Positions 13,501 through 26,700 of a stretch of DNA of 64,000 nucleotides are shown in pieces; the first letter of the stretch is position 1; every line of letters begins with the position of its first letter. The notes beneath the pieces were generated by a model. That model worked only from the letters and a program-made list of their open reading frames with translations, was not told the DNA's origin and searched no databases. Position numbers and translations under genes: made by a program. Source of the DNA: Gnetum montanum (taxonomy: Eukaryota > Streptophyta > Gnetopsida > Gnetales > Gnetaceae); assembly GCA_015680685.1 (NCBI GenBank), contig MNCI01000952.1:877316-941315 (forward strand), given 5' to 3'.

Positions 13501-15532
13501 ATGAACACTTCGCCAAATGGACAACCACCCATACTAATACCTTTGGCGACTTCTCATTTTTTGACTTTTGTGTTTTCTACATTTTTGGTTTTCCAACTTT
13601 TTGTTTTCATCTTCTTTGTTTTACATCTTTATTTTACATATTTGTATTTTTAAGGTTATTCATTTTTTCTTAGTTTTTGTTTTACACCAATGTTCATATA
13701 TTCAATATTTATTGTCTACATTTTTACTTTCTTTTATGGTTATGTTGCTTATGTTTGATGTATTTCTCTACTTTTTTTGCTAATAAGGTGGCAGGTACAA
13801 TGGTAATACACTACTCGATGATGGTATACTTTATTTGTAATTTGATTGTTGATGTCTAGTTTCTAACTTTGAATGTCATTACTGATGACTAGGACGTGGT
13901 TTCCTTTCATGTAACAGGTAGTGAGTCCACATAATCCACCCATCCACATACTCTATGGTTTTCCTTGTTTTAGAAGCATGCAGTCTCTTCTTCATTAATA
14001 CAACTTTAATAAATTGGTGACTTGTGTAATTTCTAGAATTAGGAAGGAATTAAAGGTTTGGATAGGGTGTGGCTTCAAAGGGATGCGGTATCCTTTGTGT
14101 TTTTCTATTTTCCTATGTGCACGAGTGTTCTCGTAAGCTTCTCACCATTCTGCGTCATTTCAAATAGGAAGTCAAATAAGTCCATACATCATGTGGTCCT
14201 CATCAAAAAAAAAAAAAAGAAGAGATGAGGATTCAAAGCACACCCCTTGGATAAAATAAATATGAAAAATGCATGGGTCTTTACATGGTGTGGTTCCCAT
14301 TCAAAAGAGAAAAAAAAGAAAACAAAACATGAAAATTCAAAGCACACCCCTTAGACCAAATAAAAGGGCTACAAGCACTGATTATAAGACTTGTCTTGTC
14401 TCCTCTAACTAAGACCCTTTCTCACTTCCTACCTTCACTCCAATCTGGAATGGTGGTTGTTTTGTGGGAGCATTCTTGTGTCTCAGGGGATGGACTTACC
14501 TTAGAATGTTGATGCAAAGTCACTGAAAGTGGTTTGTTTTGATCCAAACTGAGGAAGGATCCTACCAAGTCAATTAATCACAAACTCCACAAGGGACTGT
14601 ATGTGACCATAATTAGAAACTCCATTCCACTCTCTCTATCATCCATCTATGCTCTTCATGCCTCACTTCGCTGCCAGTTTCATGTTTTGATTCCATGTTT
14701 CGGTTTGATGTGTTAGGTTTCTCAGTCAGTTACTTTTGCATTTTTGTGCTTAACTTTCTATAACCATTAATCATCCATGGTGCCCACGGACTCCTTGGTT
14801 TGAAGTTATGCAAGGGCATAAAAGGTCTATGCTTACTTTGGGGAGGACCCACTTGCATCTCTTTTGGTTTGGTTAAGTTAAGTTCTTTACCCTTAAACAT
14901 TGTTATAATAAAATTATTTTTATTTACCCCATCCATGTCATCCAATTTTACACACCTTCACAACTTATTATTGTGAGTACCCTCTTTCCAATACTCTTTA
15001 TGTTAAATTTTTTCTGAATTATCTAGATTGCTTCTTTTATTTAACCCATTCATTAGTCTTTCCACTAACAACATCAAGCAACTAATCTATCACAATCACA
15101 ACCTAGCTAGATAAAATTTTCGATGAAACAAGGTACTCGGCTATTATCTATTGCACTATATATACTAATCCTTGGTTTTGTTGTGATTGTAGTGGAAAGC
15201 ATGGACTGGAAGCAGAATAGTAGTCACTAAGGAGGATGCAACCATATCACTCATGGGAGATTGTTCATAATCGCTGGATCTCTTCTACCTCTCCCTCATT
15301 CTTCTATTGCCAAGAGGGGTTGGATGTTTTTTGGATCTGTTGGTGCTCTTTCCTGTTGTCATGAACACACAATGTTATACACCATTGTCATATTGTATGC
15401 TCGGGAACTTTTGTATTTGTCTATTTTCTCTGTGTCACTCTGCATGTCAATCAAATAAGTCCACGCACCCTATTATATTTTGTAAAGGACTTGTTCCTCT
15501 TCTTCTGTACTAGAGGACGAGTTTTCATTCAA
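13501..15532 (+). other. Element B 3' untranslated region with conserved blocks
   Basis: There is no credible gene between the integrase stop and the polypurine tract. The stretch begins with a T-rich tract (13550-13790). It then holds short blocks conserved in the other gypsy elements: GTGTGGCTTCAAAGGGATG at 14066, a purine-rich hairpin region present twice (14190-14244 and 14287-14348), CCTCTAACTAAGACCCTTTC at about 14401, and the CAAGGGCAT...GGGGAGGACCCACTT block at 14811-14853. The small ORFs here (13568-13859, 15261-15513) are chance frames. Confidence 0.75.
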
Positions 15533-15543
15533 TCATGGGGGTA
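15533..15543 (+). promoter_or_regulatory. Element B polypurine tract
   Basis: TCATGGGGGTA lies immediately before the 3' LTR. The preceding GGACGAGTTTTCATTCA is shared with E, G and I. This is the expected second-strand priming site. Confidence 0.75.
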
Positions 15544-16431
15544 TGATAAATCATGTTTTTCAATGCTCCAATATTGGGGTGGTTGGGATATCATGTACCT
15601 GATATATCAGGTACATGATATCGTGGCCCAAGATGCAATAGCATACATTCGATATCGCAGGGTTACTTCCGGGTCTATAAATACAACATCCAAGCGCATA
15701 ATTGGGAGTAAGTTTTTAGTAGTCAAGTAGTGAAACTCTTGTAGTTTGTCCATTTGAAAGTTAGAATATTTTCCAAGTGCCCGCAATAGGAGGCTTAAGT
15801 GTGAACAGATCTTTATTCAAGCATTGATGTACCTGAGCACACCATTGTGTTGGCAATAAAGATGAGCTCTTTGATCCATTCCTTGCAACACTTGAGATTT
15901 TCTTTCTTATGCATTCACATATTGTTATTTCATGTAATTTACATTAATGTTATTCATGTAGTAATTAATTTTGGTAAGTTAAGAAACTTATTAGAATACA
16001 TAAGCACAACCCCTTCGAGCATACATATGACACTTGGTAGCTCAAAAACGATTAGCGTTTGATAACCCAACAATGTTTACACAAAGTTTAGGATGTGTTT
16101 GGGAAGTGGAAACAATTACTTGTGTTAGGCTAGATTAGACTATAGATACTTAGCAATTAATCGCTCTTACTTTTAATCAATCTTACTTTTATTCTTGTTC
16201 TAGGTGAGTAATTCCATAAAAACACAAAATAATAAAAATCATATGCCTCAGTCACACTTAACCATACAATTGCATTCCACAAGTGGGATTGGAAAGACAA
16301 CGAACAAACAAAACGCACACATTGTTTAGCTCTAGTGTGCTTAGTAATTATAATCTGCAGAATTCGACTGAATTGCATGTGAACGCTTGTGATTTGTATG
16401 GTTTGGAGTAGGGGTACCTTGCCGCTCATCA
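15544..16431 (+). repeat. Element B 3' LTR (888 bp)
   Basis: The LTR starts TGATAAATCATG after the polypurine tract and ends GCCGCTCATCA. It has a TATA box (CTATAAATA) at about 15674-15682. An AATAAA with the AAAGA/TCTTT hairpin lies at 15858-15872. U3 contains a perfect 36-bp palindrome at 15587-15622 followed by further GATATC-containing sequence. Confidence 0.88.
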
Positions 16432-16589
16432 ATTGGTATGGAAGAGATAAGGTTTAAAACAACAAAAGTATCTTGAAAGGATATAACACTCAAATTAATG
16501 AAGACCTCATCAAAAAAGAGTATGCAAGAAAGCTAGAAAAATAGGAGAAAGTAAAAAAAGACTCGTGTTAAAAGTAAAATTGCTTACTT

Positions 16590-19500
16590 GAACTATATAA
16601 GTATCTTATAGTAACCAAAGAGAGGGAAAATTCTTCAAAATAGGGATATTCTTCTATTACATGTGGTTTCCTTAATATTGAAGGCTCATTGGCTAATAAA
16701 GTTGCTACTTTAGATACTAATCATTTTTTCAATTATTTTAACTTGTTTATTTTTGCTAAAACTTGGGAAGATGCAAAATCTTTGATTGCATCTATTTTAG
16801 GCTTTCATATCATTTCTATTAGAAATAAGAATTCCAAAGGGAGGGGTAGACTTTATGGTGGTATTTTTCATTTAATTAAAAAGTCTAGAGATTAGTTTAA
16901 TAAGGTGCACAAACTTTATGATAATAATGAATATTTGTAGATTCAAGTTCAAGGTATTTCAAATATTCTTTATATTGCTTTTTTTTATTTTACTTTAAGA
17001 GATTTTTCTATTTACAATTCTTCTTATCTTCCATGAGAGCATCCTTTTTAGTACTTGGGTCAAGATATTGCAAAATTCTCTAGACTTGGTAAAGTTTTCC
17101 TTTATGGGGATTTTAATGCTCATATTAGACAAAGTTAGATTCAAAGGCCTTGTTGGAATTTTAACTTAAAGTTTAGTTAAGGGCTCTATTTAGTTCACAA
17201 AAGATCATCTAGTGATCATAGCATAAATTAGAGGGCAATTCATTTCTTAGTGAGGTTATTCCTTTGATTTTGTAATCATTAATGGCATTAGCAAATTTCC
17301 TTCCTCCTCTCATTTCACCTTTACTATGCACCAAGGTAACTCTTGCATTGATCTTCTCTTGTCTACTTATGAAAATATAGATGCAATGAAAAACATCCAG
17401 AATCTCCTTATCATTACCTAAAATTCACAATTTTTGCTTCAATTTATCATATTCATTACTACAAATATAGAATTCATTGTCCCATAGAAGACCTTCATTA
17501 GGATTTTTAAATAAGAGTGGATAATATGTTGGTCAACAATGACAATGAGCTAGATTTGATTAATGTTCTTTTGTCTACAACTACTTAGGTGTAGATTAAG
17601 AAGAGTCCAACTTGTAGAAAATCTTGGTTTCATGTGGAATATTTGATAACTCATAAAGATATTATAGCTCTAAGTTTTAATGTTTCAATGCTGAAGAATT
17701 ATAGAAAGCTTATACATTAAAAAAAAAGGCAATTCATTAAAGAAGAGTAGGAAAAAATGATTAGTGAGCTTCAATCAAATCCAAAAAGCTTTTGGAATTT
17801 ATTCCGAGATAGACAACAACATGGTTGGGATTTGTTTTTTATCTATTATTCAGACATTCTTCAATGACCTGTTTAATCGAGATGTTCCTTCGACTATGTA
17901 AAATAACTTTAGTGTTCTTAGGTTATCCCTTAATTACATTTCTATAGGAATTTAAAGATTATTTTCTAAGAAAGGTGTTGTTATTAATGGATTATATGTA
18001 GAGCTTTTTAAAGGAGGTGGACCATTGGTGTGGAAAGCAACTTGTAATCTTCTTAATAAAGGGCTTTGATCTATTATTCAGACTTTCTTCAATGACCTTT
18101 TTAATCAAGATGTTCCTCCAACTATGTAAAATAACTTTAGTGTTCTTAAGTTCTTCCTTAATTACATTTCTATAGGAATTTAAAGATTATTTTCTAAGAA
18201 ATGTGTTGTTATTAATGGATTATATGTAGAGCTTTTTAAAGGAGGTGGACCATTGGTATGGAAAGCATCTTGTAATCTTCTTAATAAAGGGCTTTGACAT
18301 GGTTTGGATCACTCTTCGTATTTTAGTCTAGTCTTGCTTTTCAAAAAGGGAGATAGGATAGATCTTAGAAATTACTACTTGATTGCAATCAATTCAATAT
18401 TCACTATGCTTTTGGGCACAAATTTCAAGAATAAAATTAGTTCATAGGTAGAAATGTAAGGTCATCGACTCAATTACAAGCAGGCTATAGGAAAAATCAT
18501 TATACTCTACACCATCTAATAACTTAGTGTCATTGTTTAGAGAAAGAAAAAAGACCCAATCATATAAACTTTGGAAGAGACTAGGTAGCATTAACATTCC
18601 ACAAGATCTCCTTTCTACTACTAAAAGAATCTATGAGATAGTTAACATTCTTATTGAAGATAATCTTACTCAAGAAGGAACAATTATCAATAACTTTATT
18701 GGAGTTAAACAAGGTTGTCCTTTTTTCCCTACCCTTTTTGTCATATTTATAGATGAATTGGAGAAATGGATGCAAAATGCCTCTAATCATGCTATGTTAG
18801 TGAATGGATTATTTTTTTAGCATGCTTCTCCTTACAAATGATGTGGCCTTGATTGCAAAATTAACTACAAGATTAAATTATACACTTCAAATTCTCTATG
18901 ACTATTGCAACCATTTTGGTATGAAAGTTAATATTAATAAGACTAAAACTCTAGTTTATTGTACTAGAACTAGAAATTACAATTTTTTCCTTGGAGAAAA
19001 AAGACTTAATATGTGTGAATTTTATAAATATTTGGAAGTTTAATTTGCAAGTAATTATAGTTGGAATACCCTTATTTCTCAAAGGGTTTAAAGTGACATG
19101 AAAACTTTATTTTCCCTAAGAAATAATTGTAATAGAAAACAAATTTTAGCATGGGAGATCATAAGAAAAATTTTTTCCAGTCTTGTCCAACTTGTATTAT
19201 CATATGGGTGTGTTGCATGTAGACCTTCTCTTTCCATACATAATTGGAAAAAATTAGAGCATGTTCAAAAACAATTTCTTATATATAAATTTCAAGTGAA
19301 AATGTAAACTTCTTATGATATCTTACTTTTAGAAGAAGATTTCCTTCCTCTTGAAGGTAAAGCCCTTTGTCAATTTATTGCTTATACTTAGAAGTTAAGT
19401 CACATGAAGGAATTCAATTATGCTAAGGAGATAATGAATGCTACACAAGAAAATGGATGGTTACATCAAGGAAAATTATGGCTATTATTATAAAATATTA

Positions 19501-20060
19501 TAATAGAGGATCTTCCTTTAAACAAAAGGCTCTTCCAGAAGGCTATAAAGAAAAAGTCTAGCTAAAGTTTGGTTGAATATGTTAACGAAAAAGCATTTTT
19601 ATTTACATTTTGTTAGAGCAGGTTTGTTATCTTATTCTAAAAAGTATATATTCTTAGTTATTTCTATTTATTTAAGGAATTAAATTACTTAATCAAGAAT
19701 GAGCTCTCATCATCTCCTTCTTGAGATAGATCTTTAATCAACTTGCCAAGAGAAGAGTAGTTTTGTAAACTATGCAAATACAGCATAGAAGATGAAGACC
19801 ATATTTTTTTGTTTTTCCCATATTTGGCTCACATTCAAATGAATGATACTATTAATTGTTGTTGATTATTTTATTTCAAATTGATCCTATCTACTTGGGG
19901 CATTACATCAATGATGTTTTAAACTTTCTTGAAAACTATGTTGAGGCTTTGTACCCATCCAACAAATCCTTTGTGATTTCTTGGACGTGATAGAAATTTC
20001 TAGTTTTTAGTTTCCAGTTTTCAATAATAGGCTTCTCTTTTTTTGCTTATTTCATCTTCA
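16590..20060 (+). pseudogene. Decayed LINE (non-LTR retrotransposon) endonuclease/RT
   Basis: Three signals lie in order on the plus strand. An endonuclease-like region at about 16650-17330 includes FSRLGKVFLYGDFNAHI near 17075-17120. An RT of the LINE type follows: FKGGGPLVWKASCNLLNKG and LLFKKGDRIDLRNYY at 18230-18390, FIGVKQGCPFFPTLFVIFID at 18700-18755, and LLLTNDVALIAKL at 18826, where a YADD-type motif is expected, so one catalytic Asp is Asn. A C-terminal Cys-His region reads FCKLCKYSIEDEDHIFLFF near 19760. Such proteins nick DNA and prime reverse transcription on the target. Many stops and an internal 228-bp tandem duplication make it a relic. The lineage within LINEs was not determined, and no poly-A tail or target duplication could be fixed. 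Confidence 0.8.
17841..18296 (+). repeat. Tandem duplication inside the LINE, 2 x 228 bp
   Basis: 17841-18068 and 18069-18296 are near-identical head-to-tail copies, both starting ATCTATTATTCAGAC and ending AAAGGGCTTTG. They differ at about a dozen positions by eye. The duplicated part covers the start of the RT. Confidence 0.92.
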
Positions 20061-20275
20061 AAAATTTGCATCATGTCAAGTCTTTGTTAGTAATAACTTT
20101 TTCTCACTAAATAGAGGTATTAATGCACCTACTTGGAAATCAACAAACTAATCAAAACTATCATGCATATGACATCCATGGACATAATTTTTCATTGTCC
20201 CATGTCATATTATAGTATCATATCACTGATTCACTATGTGCATTTATGATTAAACTCTACTTTTTTATGGACATT

Positions 20276-21302
20276 TGATGAGAGCGATTACTCTAGCAAT
20301 TATTCTAATTATTAAAGCAGTTACTCTAGTGATTACTCTAGCAATTATTCTAATTATTACAATAGTTACTCTAGTGGTTACTCTAGCAGTTACTCTAATT
20401 ATTAGAGTGGTTACTCTAGCTTACTCTAGTAGTTATTCTAATTATTAGAGTGGTTACTATAGTGGTTACTTTAGCAGTTATTCTAATTATTAGAGTGGTT
20501 ACTCTAATTGTTAGAGTAGTTACTCCCAAGCCTATAAATACAGTGCCCAGGTGCACAATTGGGAAGGAAGTCTTTTAGCAGTCAAGTAGCGAAACTCTTG
20601 CAGTCTGTTTGAAAGTTAGAGTGTTTTCCAAGTTCCCGCAATAGGAGGTCAAAGTATGGACGGATCTTTATTCGAGCATTCTATACCTGAGCACACCTTG
20701 TGTACGGCAATAAAGACAAGCTCTTTAATTCATCCTTGCAACACTTGAGATTTGTTTTCTTAAGTATTTTTTTATTTTATTTTCTTATGCATTTATTTTA
20801 TTTTATTTTATTTTATGCACTTTACATTTCTTTTATTAGCATAGCAATTCATTTTGATCAATTAAGCAACTTGTTAAATTACACAAGCATGACCACTTCG
20901 AGCATGCGTGTAACGCTTGGTAACCTAATAACAATTAGCGTTTGGTAATCCTAGCAATGTTGCACTAGTTCAGGCTGTGTATGGCAAGTGGGAAAGGATG
21001 CTGGTGTTAGGATTAGTTAGAACTTAGCTAATGAGTAGTTAAGTTAAATTAGTCACTTAGTTACCTCTCTTTTTCCCTACTAGCGCAGGACATAAAAACA
21101 TAAAAGCTATAAAAATCATATGCCTTAAGCTTACTTAACCATACAATCGTGACATACAAGTAACCTTGGGAAGACAATGATCAACCAACTTGTCCTTGTT
21201 TCACAAGGGCACATAAGCACTTAGTACTTGGAATTCAACCAGATCGTGCGTGAAACACTCATATTCGTATGGTTGAGTGTAGGGGTACATCGCCGCTCAT
21301 CA
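20276..21302 (+). repeat. Element E 5' LTR (1027 bp)
   Basis: It begins TGATGAGAGCG and ends CGCCGCTCATCA. U3 (about 20285-20525) is built from roughly 12-bp units such as GTTACTCTAGCA and GTTATTCTAATT with palindromic ACTCTAATTATTAGAGT joints. The TATA box (CCTATAAATA) is at 20531-20540. An AATAAA with an AAAGA/TCTTT hairpin is at 20710-20726. Confidence 0.92.
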
Positions 21303-21321
21303 TTGGCACCGTTGCCAAGGA
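21303..21321 (+). promoter_or_regulatory. Element E primer-binding site, tRNA-Asp type
   Basis: TTGGCACCGTTGCCAAGGA follows the LTR directly and differs from TGGCGCCGTTGCCGGGGA at three G-to-A positions. It is the best-preserved primer site in the window. Confidence 0.8.
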
Positions 21322-21438
21322 CTTAGTCATTTGTGTGCTAACTAAAACATAGGAAATCATTCACATCGTTGGAACAAACCCTTAGGATTGGTTGAGAAAA
21401 TAATAAACAAGAATACATTGCACACTGAACAAACAAGT

Positions 21439-23764
21439 ATGTCTCCTTCTTCATACGGAAGCGCCTCACTGCCTAGGTCTGAAACAGAAAATAGTCAACA
21501 TCGTAATACACATGACGTTGATCCACCAGTACCTCAACAAGTTTGAGTGGTATATATTCATCCTGATGAGTATATTCACTTTTATCCTTCATCAATATGA
21601 ACAACTACGTTGGCGAGACTTAGAAGGTAACATAGTGTTACCTCCCAATTGTTCAATCCTGAGCATGCTTCTTCATGCTCTCACATGAATTGGCATGCTG
21701 CACTTACATGTAGAATATGTTTTGCAAGACCATGACTTGAGATAATACCATCCCATAGAGGCATAACGTCAAAGGGACTTGCAACAGGAGAGACATCATA
21801 AGTCTTTGAAGGGTAAGTGGTCCCAGGATGCCCCACATGTCTTAAGCAAAAATGAGGGTGGTGAACGTACCTCAGGCAAACACCCACACAACGATGTTCC
21901 TCCCCTTGGCCTTGGCCAAGGGGTTGTGTATCAGAACCTTCATTCCACTATTCATAACCCAGGTTCTGATACCCACGGGCACAAAGGGTCCAAAAAAGGA
22001 ACACAGACACATGATAAAGGTCACCATTCTAATCGAAATCGTAATCAAGGCCATGACTGCCAAATAGAAGGTAGTAGACACTGTCATGGTGAGGGTTCTC
22101 CTTCTTCTTCACCTTCATCATCTCATTCACCCTCGCCTTCGATATCCAAATGTGACCATAAAGAAAAAGACCATGGGGATAAAGGTAGGCAAAGTGGAAG
22201 TCATAGGCAAAACAACCAGGAAAGGGGATGAGGGCACTTTAGAGAGTCACGACATAGAAGAAGGAAGAGTAGGAAACAATGTAGGCATCATAGATACCAT
22301 GGATAAGACGATCACAATGAACCCCTACTCACTACTCAAAGTATGTTAGAAATAACTGAGGCTGTTAGAATTCTAACAAGGCACCAAAAATATAGTAGGA
22401 TCAAGATATTAGATATGAACAATATTCCATGATTTGAAGGGGCATACAACGTTGATCCTCAGAATCATTTACAAGCATTCCATGATGCGTGTGCCTTACA
22501 AAACATAGAGAACGAATGGAAAAAACCTAAGTTCTTCCCGTGGACACTAGTTAAAGGAGTGGAGAGCTAGTACTGGTCCTTACAACTAGAATCTATTTGT
22601 AGATGGGGTACTATGTTAGAATTATTCAATGATAAGTACTAAACATACTCCCGAGCATCTAACTTGTGAAAGAAAATCCAAGGCTGGAAACAAGGAGGAC
22701 ACGAACCCTTGGATGCTACCATGGGATGATACTATGCACTATTACATCATTGTCCTGGCCATCGTTATTCGCAAAGGGATCAACTGTGCCATCTCGTGGT
22801 TGGGATTAGGCATGAAATGACAAGAACCCTTAGGACTTATGCCCAAGATAGACTATCCAAGCTTAGGTCCCATCAAATTCAAAGACTATTAGAGTAAGTT
22901 GCTAAGGAAAAAGGTGAGCTACGGAAGAGAGAAAGTGCAGAAGAGTATAATCGAGATCCTTCCCTTCGGAAAAGGGAAGTAAGATTTTGTGAGGATGAAG
23001 AAGAGTCACCACTCAAAGAGTTGATGAATAGGAAAACTTTGCCTATCCAAAAGATGACATCAAAATTTTCAACAAAGGTAGACCAAATGTGGGATTCCCT
23101 AGATAATATATTTTAAACTATTCTTAAAATAGTAGAGGATTCTAGAGAGCAGGGTAATGAGAAAAGAAAAAAGAAACAAGCTAAACATGCACATAGCAGG
23201 GGTAAGGGCAAAGTTGCCATCATTGAAGAGGTTGTGGATTCGGAAACAAACAATGATAGTGGATGTGAAACATGTCAATATGACCATCCTAAGGAATGTT
23301 GCCCTATAATCTCACATCTATAGGAGTTTGGGGTGTATGCACTCAACCCACGATTAAACAAAAGGCAAACACCCCAAAGGTTACCTTATCCTCAAGGTAA
23401 CCCAAGGTAGTTCCACCAACCCTTAACATATTATCCCAATGGAACTTCACCACAACTAATTAAGCAATATTAATAGTGGCAGCATCCATAATTATGGGGA
23501 ATGTCACCACCAAGGCAATAGTATCCTTACTAGCAACCTAACCCGTATGGATATTACGTGCGGAAGCCAATCTCCCCACATGACTCTACTGGTCACGTCA
23601 CTTCTCAACCTTACTACCAATCCCACGAGTATTATGGGACTCCCTCTTCTAGAGGTGATATTCAGCAAGCATATCATCCTTCTCATCTAACTGCATCTCT
23701 TCCACCAATAGCTCCACTACCACCTGCTCCCGCGATGCAAGGTGAAATCCCTACCCAACCGTAA
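21439..23764 (+). pseudogene. gag: Element E gag pseudogene
   Basis: The start MSPSSYGS at 21439 is placed by alignment with B and G. The segment has the N-terminal part with YIHPDEYIH near 21550, and a hydrophilic His/Ser/Lys-rich region (21779-22231). The gag core begins at about 22410 (MNNIP) and continues to 22960. A Cys-His cluster at 23264-23299 reads CETCQYDHPKEC, spaced C-X2-C-X3-H-X3-C. A Pro/Tyr/Gln-rich tail ends MQGEIPTQP at 23762. At least one frameshift separates the N-terminal part from the basic region, and several stops interrupt the core. A gag function (RNA binding and particle assembly) is inferred from family knowledge. Confidence 0.8.
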
Positions 23765-26700
23765 CAACGTAACGCCATGAGAGCTGTTAACTCTCAACCT
23801 ACTATTGGTTCCAACAACCACATGAAGAAAAGACCTTTCTTTAGAACCAACAGTCCAACCAAGCCCTTGTAATCACAAGCGGTTGATTCCTTAGATGCCT
23901 CAGTATCAATCAAAACTTCAAAGGCCCCTTCAACCCAATCACCGCACTCAACGCATACAGTCATGCTAACACATGCCATTACCAATTGGATCAAAGTTGG
24001 CCACCTTCCTAGGAAATTCCCTGATCCTGGGAGTCCTCTGATATACTTACAAATCATTGGAAATGTGTCATGTAAGGCTCTTTTGGATTCAGTTTCTAGT
24101 GTCAACTTGATTTCTCAAGAAATGTACAAGGCCTGGAACCTACCTCCATTGAAGAAGAGTAACATTCGTCTAGAGTTGGCTGACCAGTCCATCACTATCC
24201 CATTGGGACTAGTGGAAGACATTGTTAGCACTGTTTGTGGGTGGTCGTACCCAACTGACTTCCTAGTAATTCAGGTAAACAGCGGTAAGGGGGACTTCCC
24301 AATCATAATGGGAAGAGCATGGCTAAGCACCATCGATGCATGCCTAGGAATCTATAATCTTTCCCTAGAAATATCAAAGGAAAATACATTCCAAAAGATC
24401 AAGAAGAAGAAAGTTTCATGCATCACATATAGTGACACAAGGTGTAATTGCGTGCAGAGGTCATAATTTGTGCAAACTTTAGCATTGCCTGCATGCAATC
24501 AGTATGTACAAGTGATTAACATACAAAGATGCATGTATGTAGTAACCACACGATAGGAAGACATCCAATGGCTAACAGCTGATCAAGAAAGTAGTTCCCT
24601 CATATACATGGAACCAACTGAGGGTTTGACTTGTGCTTACATCGATAGCATAGACACATTAGAGCAAGTCCATTGCCAACTTCCAAGTCTTAACCTTGAA
24701 AATATCAACTAGGGGAAGTTGGAAATACCTGAGAAATTTAAGCAAGATCCCCTCGAGCTGAAACCATTGCCCACCAATATGGAATACACGTTTCTTAAAA
24801 ATAGAAAATCGGTAATTATCAACGCTAAGCTTGCTCCTCAACAGAAAGAAGAACTGCTGAAGGTAATAAATAAATGGTCGAAATCCTTTGCTTGCTCATA
24901 TCCCGAATTAACTAAAATAGATCCTAGAATATGTCAACATAGAATTTACACTTATCCCTCCATGAAGCCTCAAAGACAATTGTAGAGGCGATTAAACCCT
25001 AAGCTGAAGCAAGTAGTTAAGAAAGAAATTGAACAGTTTCTCAAGGTTGGGTTCATATACCCCATTGCTGATAGCGAATGGATTAGCCCCTTAGTTATTG
25101 TGCCTAAAAAGGGAGGCAAATGGAGGGTGTGCATAGATTTCAGGCTACTAAATATGGAAATATTCAAAGATCACTTTCCATTATTATTTCGCAACCAAGT
25201 CTTAGACACCATCACACGGCATCGCTATTACAGTTTTCTAGATGGATATAGCGTATATTACCAAATACAAATAGCCCCAGAAGACCAAGCCAAGACTTCG
25301 TTCACCAGTCCTTGGGGAATGTTTGCATACAAACAGATGTCATTTGGCTTGTGCAATGCCCCTGCAACATTTCAATGACTAGTTCTAAGCATATTCTAAC
25401 AGCAGATAAGGAATGGTGTGGAGGTCTTTATGGATAACTTCTCAACTTATGGAGAAAACTTTGATCAAGCCTTGGACTAGTTGGAGCAAGTGTTAAAAAG
25501 ATGTGTAGAAACCAATTTGAGGCTCAACTGGTAGAAAATCCATTTGATGATCCAAGAAGGCATAGTACTAGGGCACAAAATCTCACACACAAGGATATAG
25601 ATAGACCCCGAGAAAATCAAAATTATCCAAGGAATTACCCATCAACCGAAAACTGTCAAAGATATTCGATCATTCCTTAGACATACTCGCTACTATAGGA
25701 GATTTATTGAGAAGTTTTCAAAAGTTTCTAAACCATTAGTGGAATTAACAAAAAAGGACGTACCTTTCTAGTGGACCATGGAATGCGAATTAGCTTTCCA
25801 AACTCTGAAACAAAACCTAGTAGAAACACTCATTCTACAAGCTCCTGACTAGTCCAAACCATTTCATATCATGACTAATGCATCCAACTATGCTTTAGGA
25901 GCTGTGCTTACATAGTTAGATGACCAGGAGCAACCTTATTACGTCTACTGTGCAAGTAGAAGTATCGCTAGTGCACAACTTAACTACACTACCACAAAGA
26001 AAGAATTAATGGCTGTAGTGTTTGCACTAGAAAAGTTTAGACACTATGTATTGGGATATAAAGTATATATACATATAGATCACAGTGCAATCCAGTTCCT
26101 CATGAATAAGCCAATGGTAAGCCCTCATATCATACAATGGCTTGTAATCTTACAAGAGTTTGATTTAACAATGATCAATCGCAAGGGCACCAAGAATATA
26201 GTTGCTTATCATTTCTCTTGGTTGCGATGGGACAACAAAGAGGATGAGTATCCAATTTCTAATCATTTCCCTGATGAATTCCTCTTTGCTGGTGTAGTGA
26301 ATAATCAATCATCCACGGAGACAAACTGGTATAGTAGCATTGTTACTTATCTCCTCACCCAACAAACACCACAAGAGTTAAACCTTAAGAAGAAACAACA
26401 ATTTCTTCACTAAGCCAAGTACTTTATGGAGATCAATGAGCAACTTTACAAAAGTGTTTCCTAATGGCTTAGTTCAATGGTGTGTTCCTGATATAGATAA
26501 ACTACGAGTTCCCCAAGATGCTCATGAGGGTACTTATGGTGGTCATTACACTAGGAGACGAATGGCCATCAAGATCCTTCTTGTAGGATATTATTGGCCT
26601 ACATTATTTCGGGATGCCCATCGTTTCATCCAATCTTGTGAGCACTGTCAACATGATGGGGGAATGACTGCTAGAATGGAGGGTCCACAACAATGGATTC

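Larger units (their letters stand above)
6816..16431 (+). mobile_element. Element B: Ty3/gypsy (Athila-like) retrotransposon with truncated 5' LTR
   Basis: Order on the plus strand: the last 370 bases of the 5' LTR, primer-binding site, gag, protease, RT, RNase H, integrase, a roughly 2-kb untranslated region, polypurine tract and a full 888-bp 3' LTR. The 5' LTR begins abruptly at about 6816 next to the inverted element A, so no 5' target duplication can be read. B is the copy whose RT keeps the FMDDF active site, but gag and pol contain many stops. A single N at 11421 lies inside the RT between two copies of a 44-bp sequence. Confidence 0.88.

Noticed and set aside
13568-13859. Phe/Leu-rich membrane-like peptides after pol in B
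   Set aside because: The T-rich tract there gives Phe and Leu in any frame; A, F and G have similar tracts with different readings.
20285-20525. CRISPR-like regular repeats
   Set aside because: The units are contiguous, vary in length, have no unique spacers and lie in a plant LTR U3.
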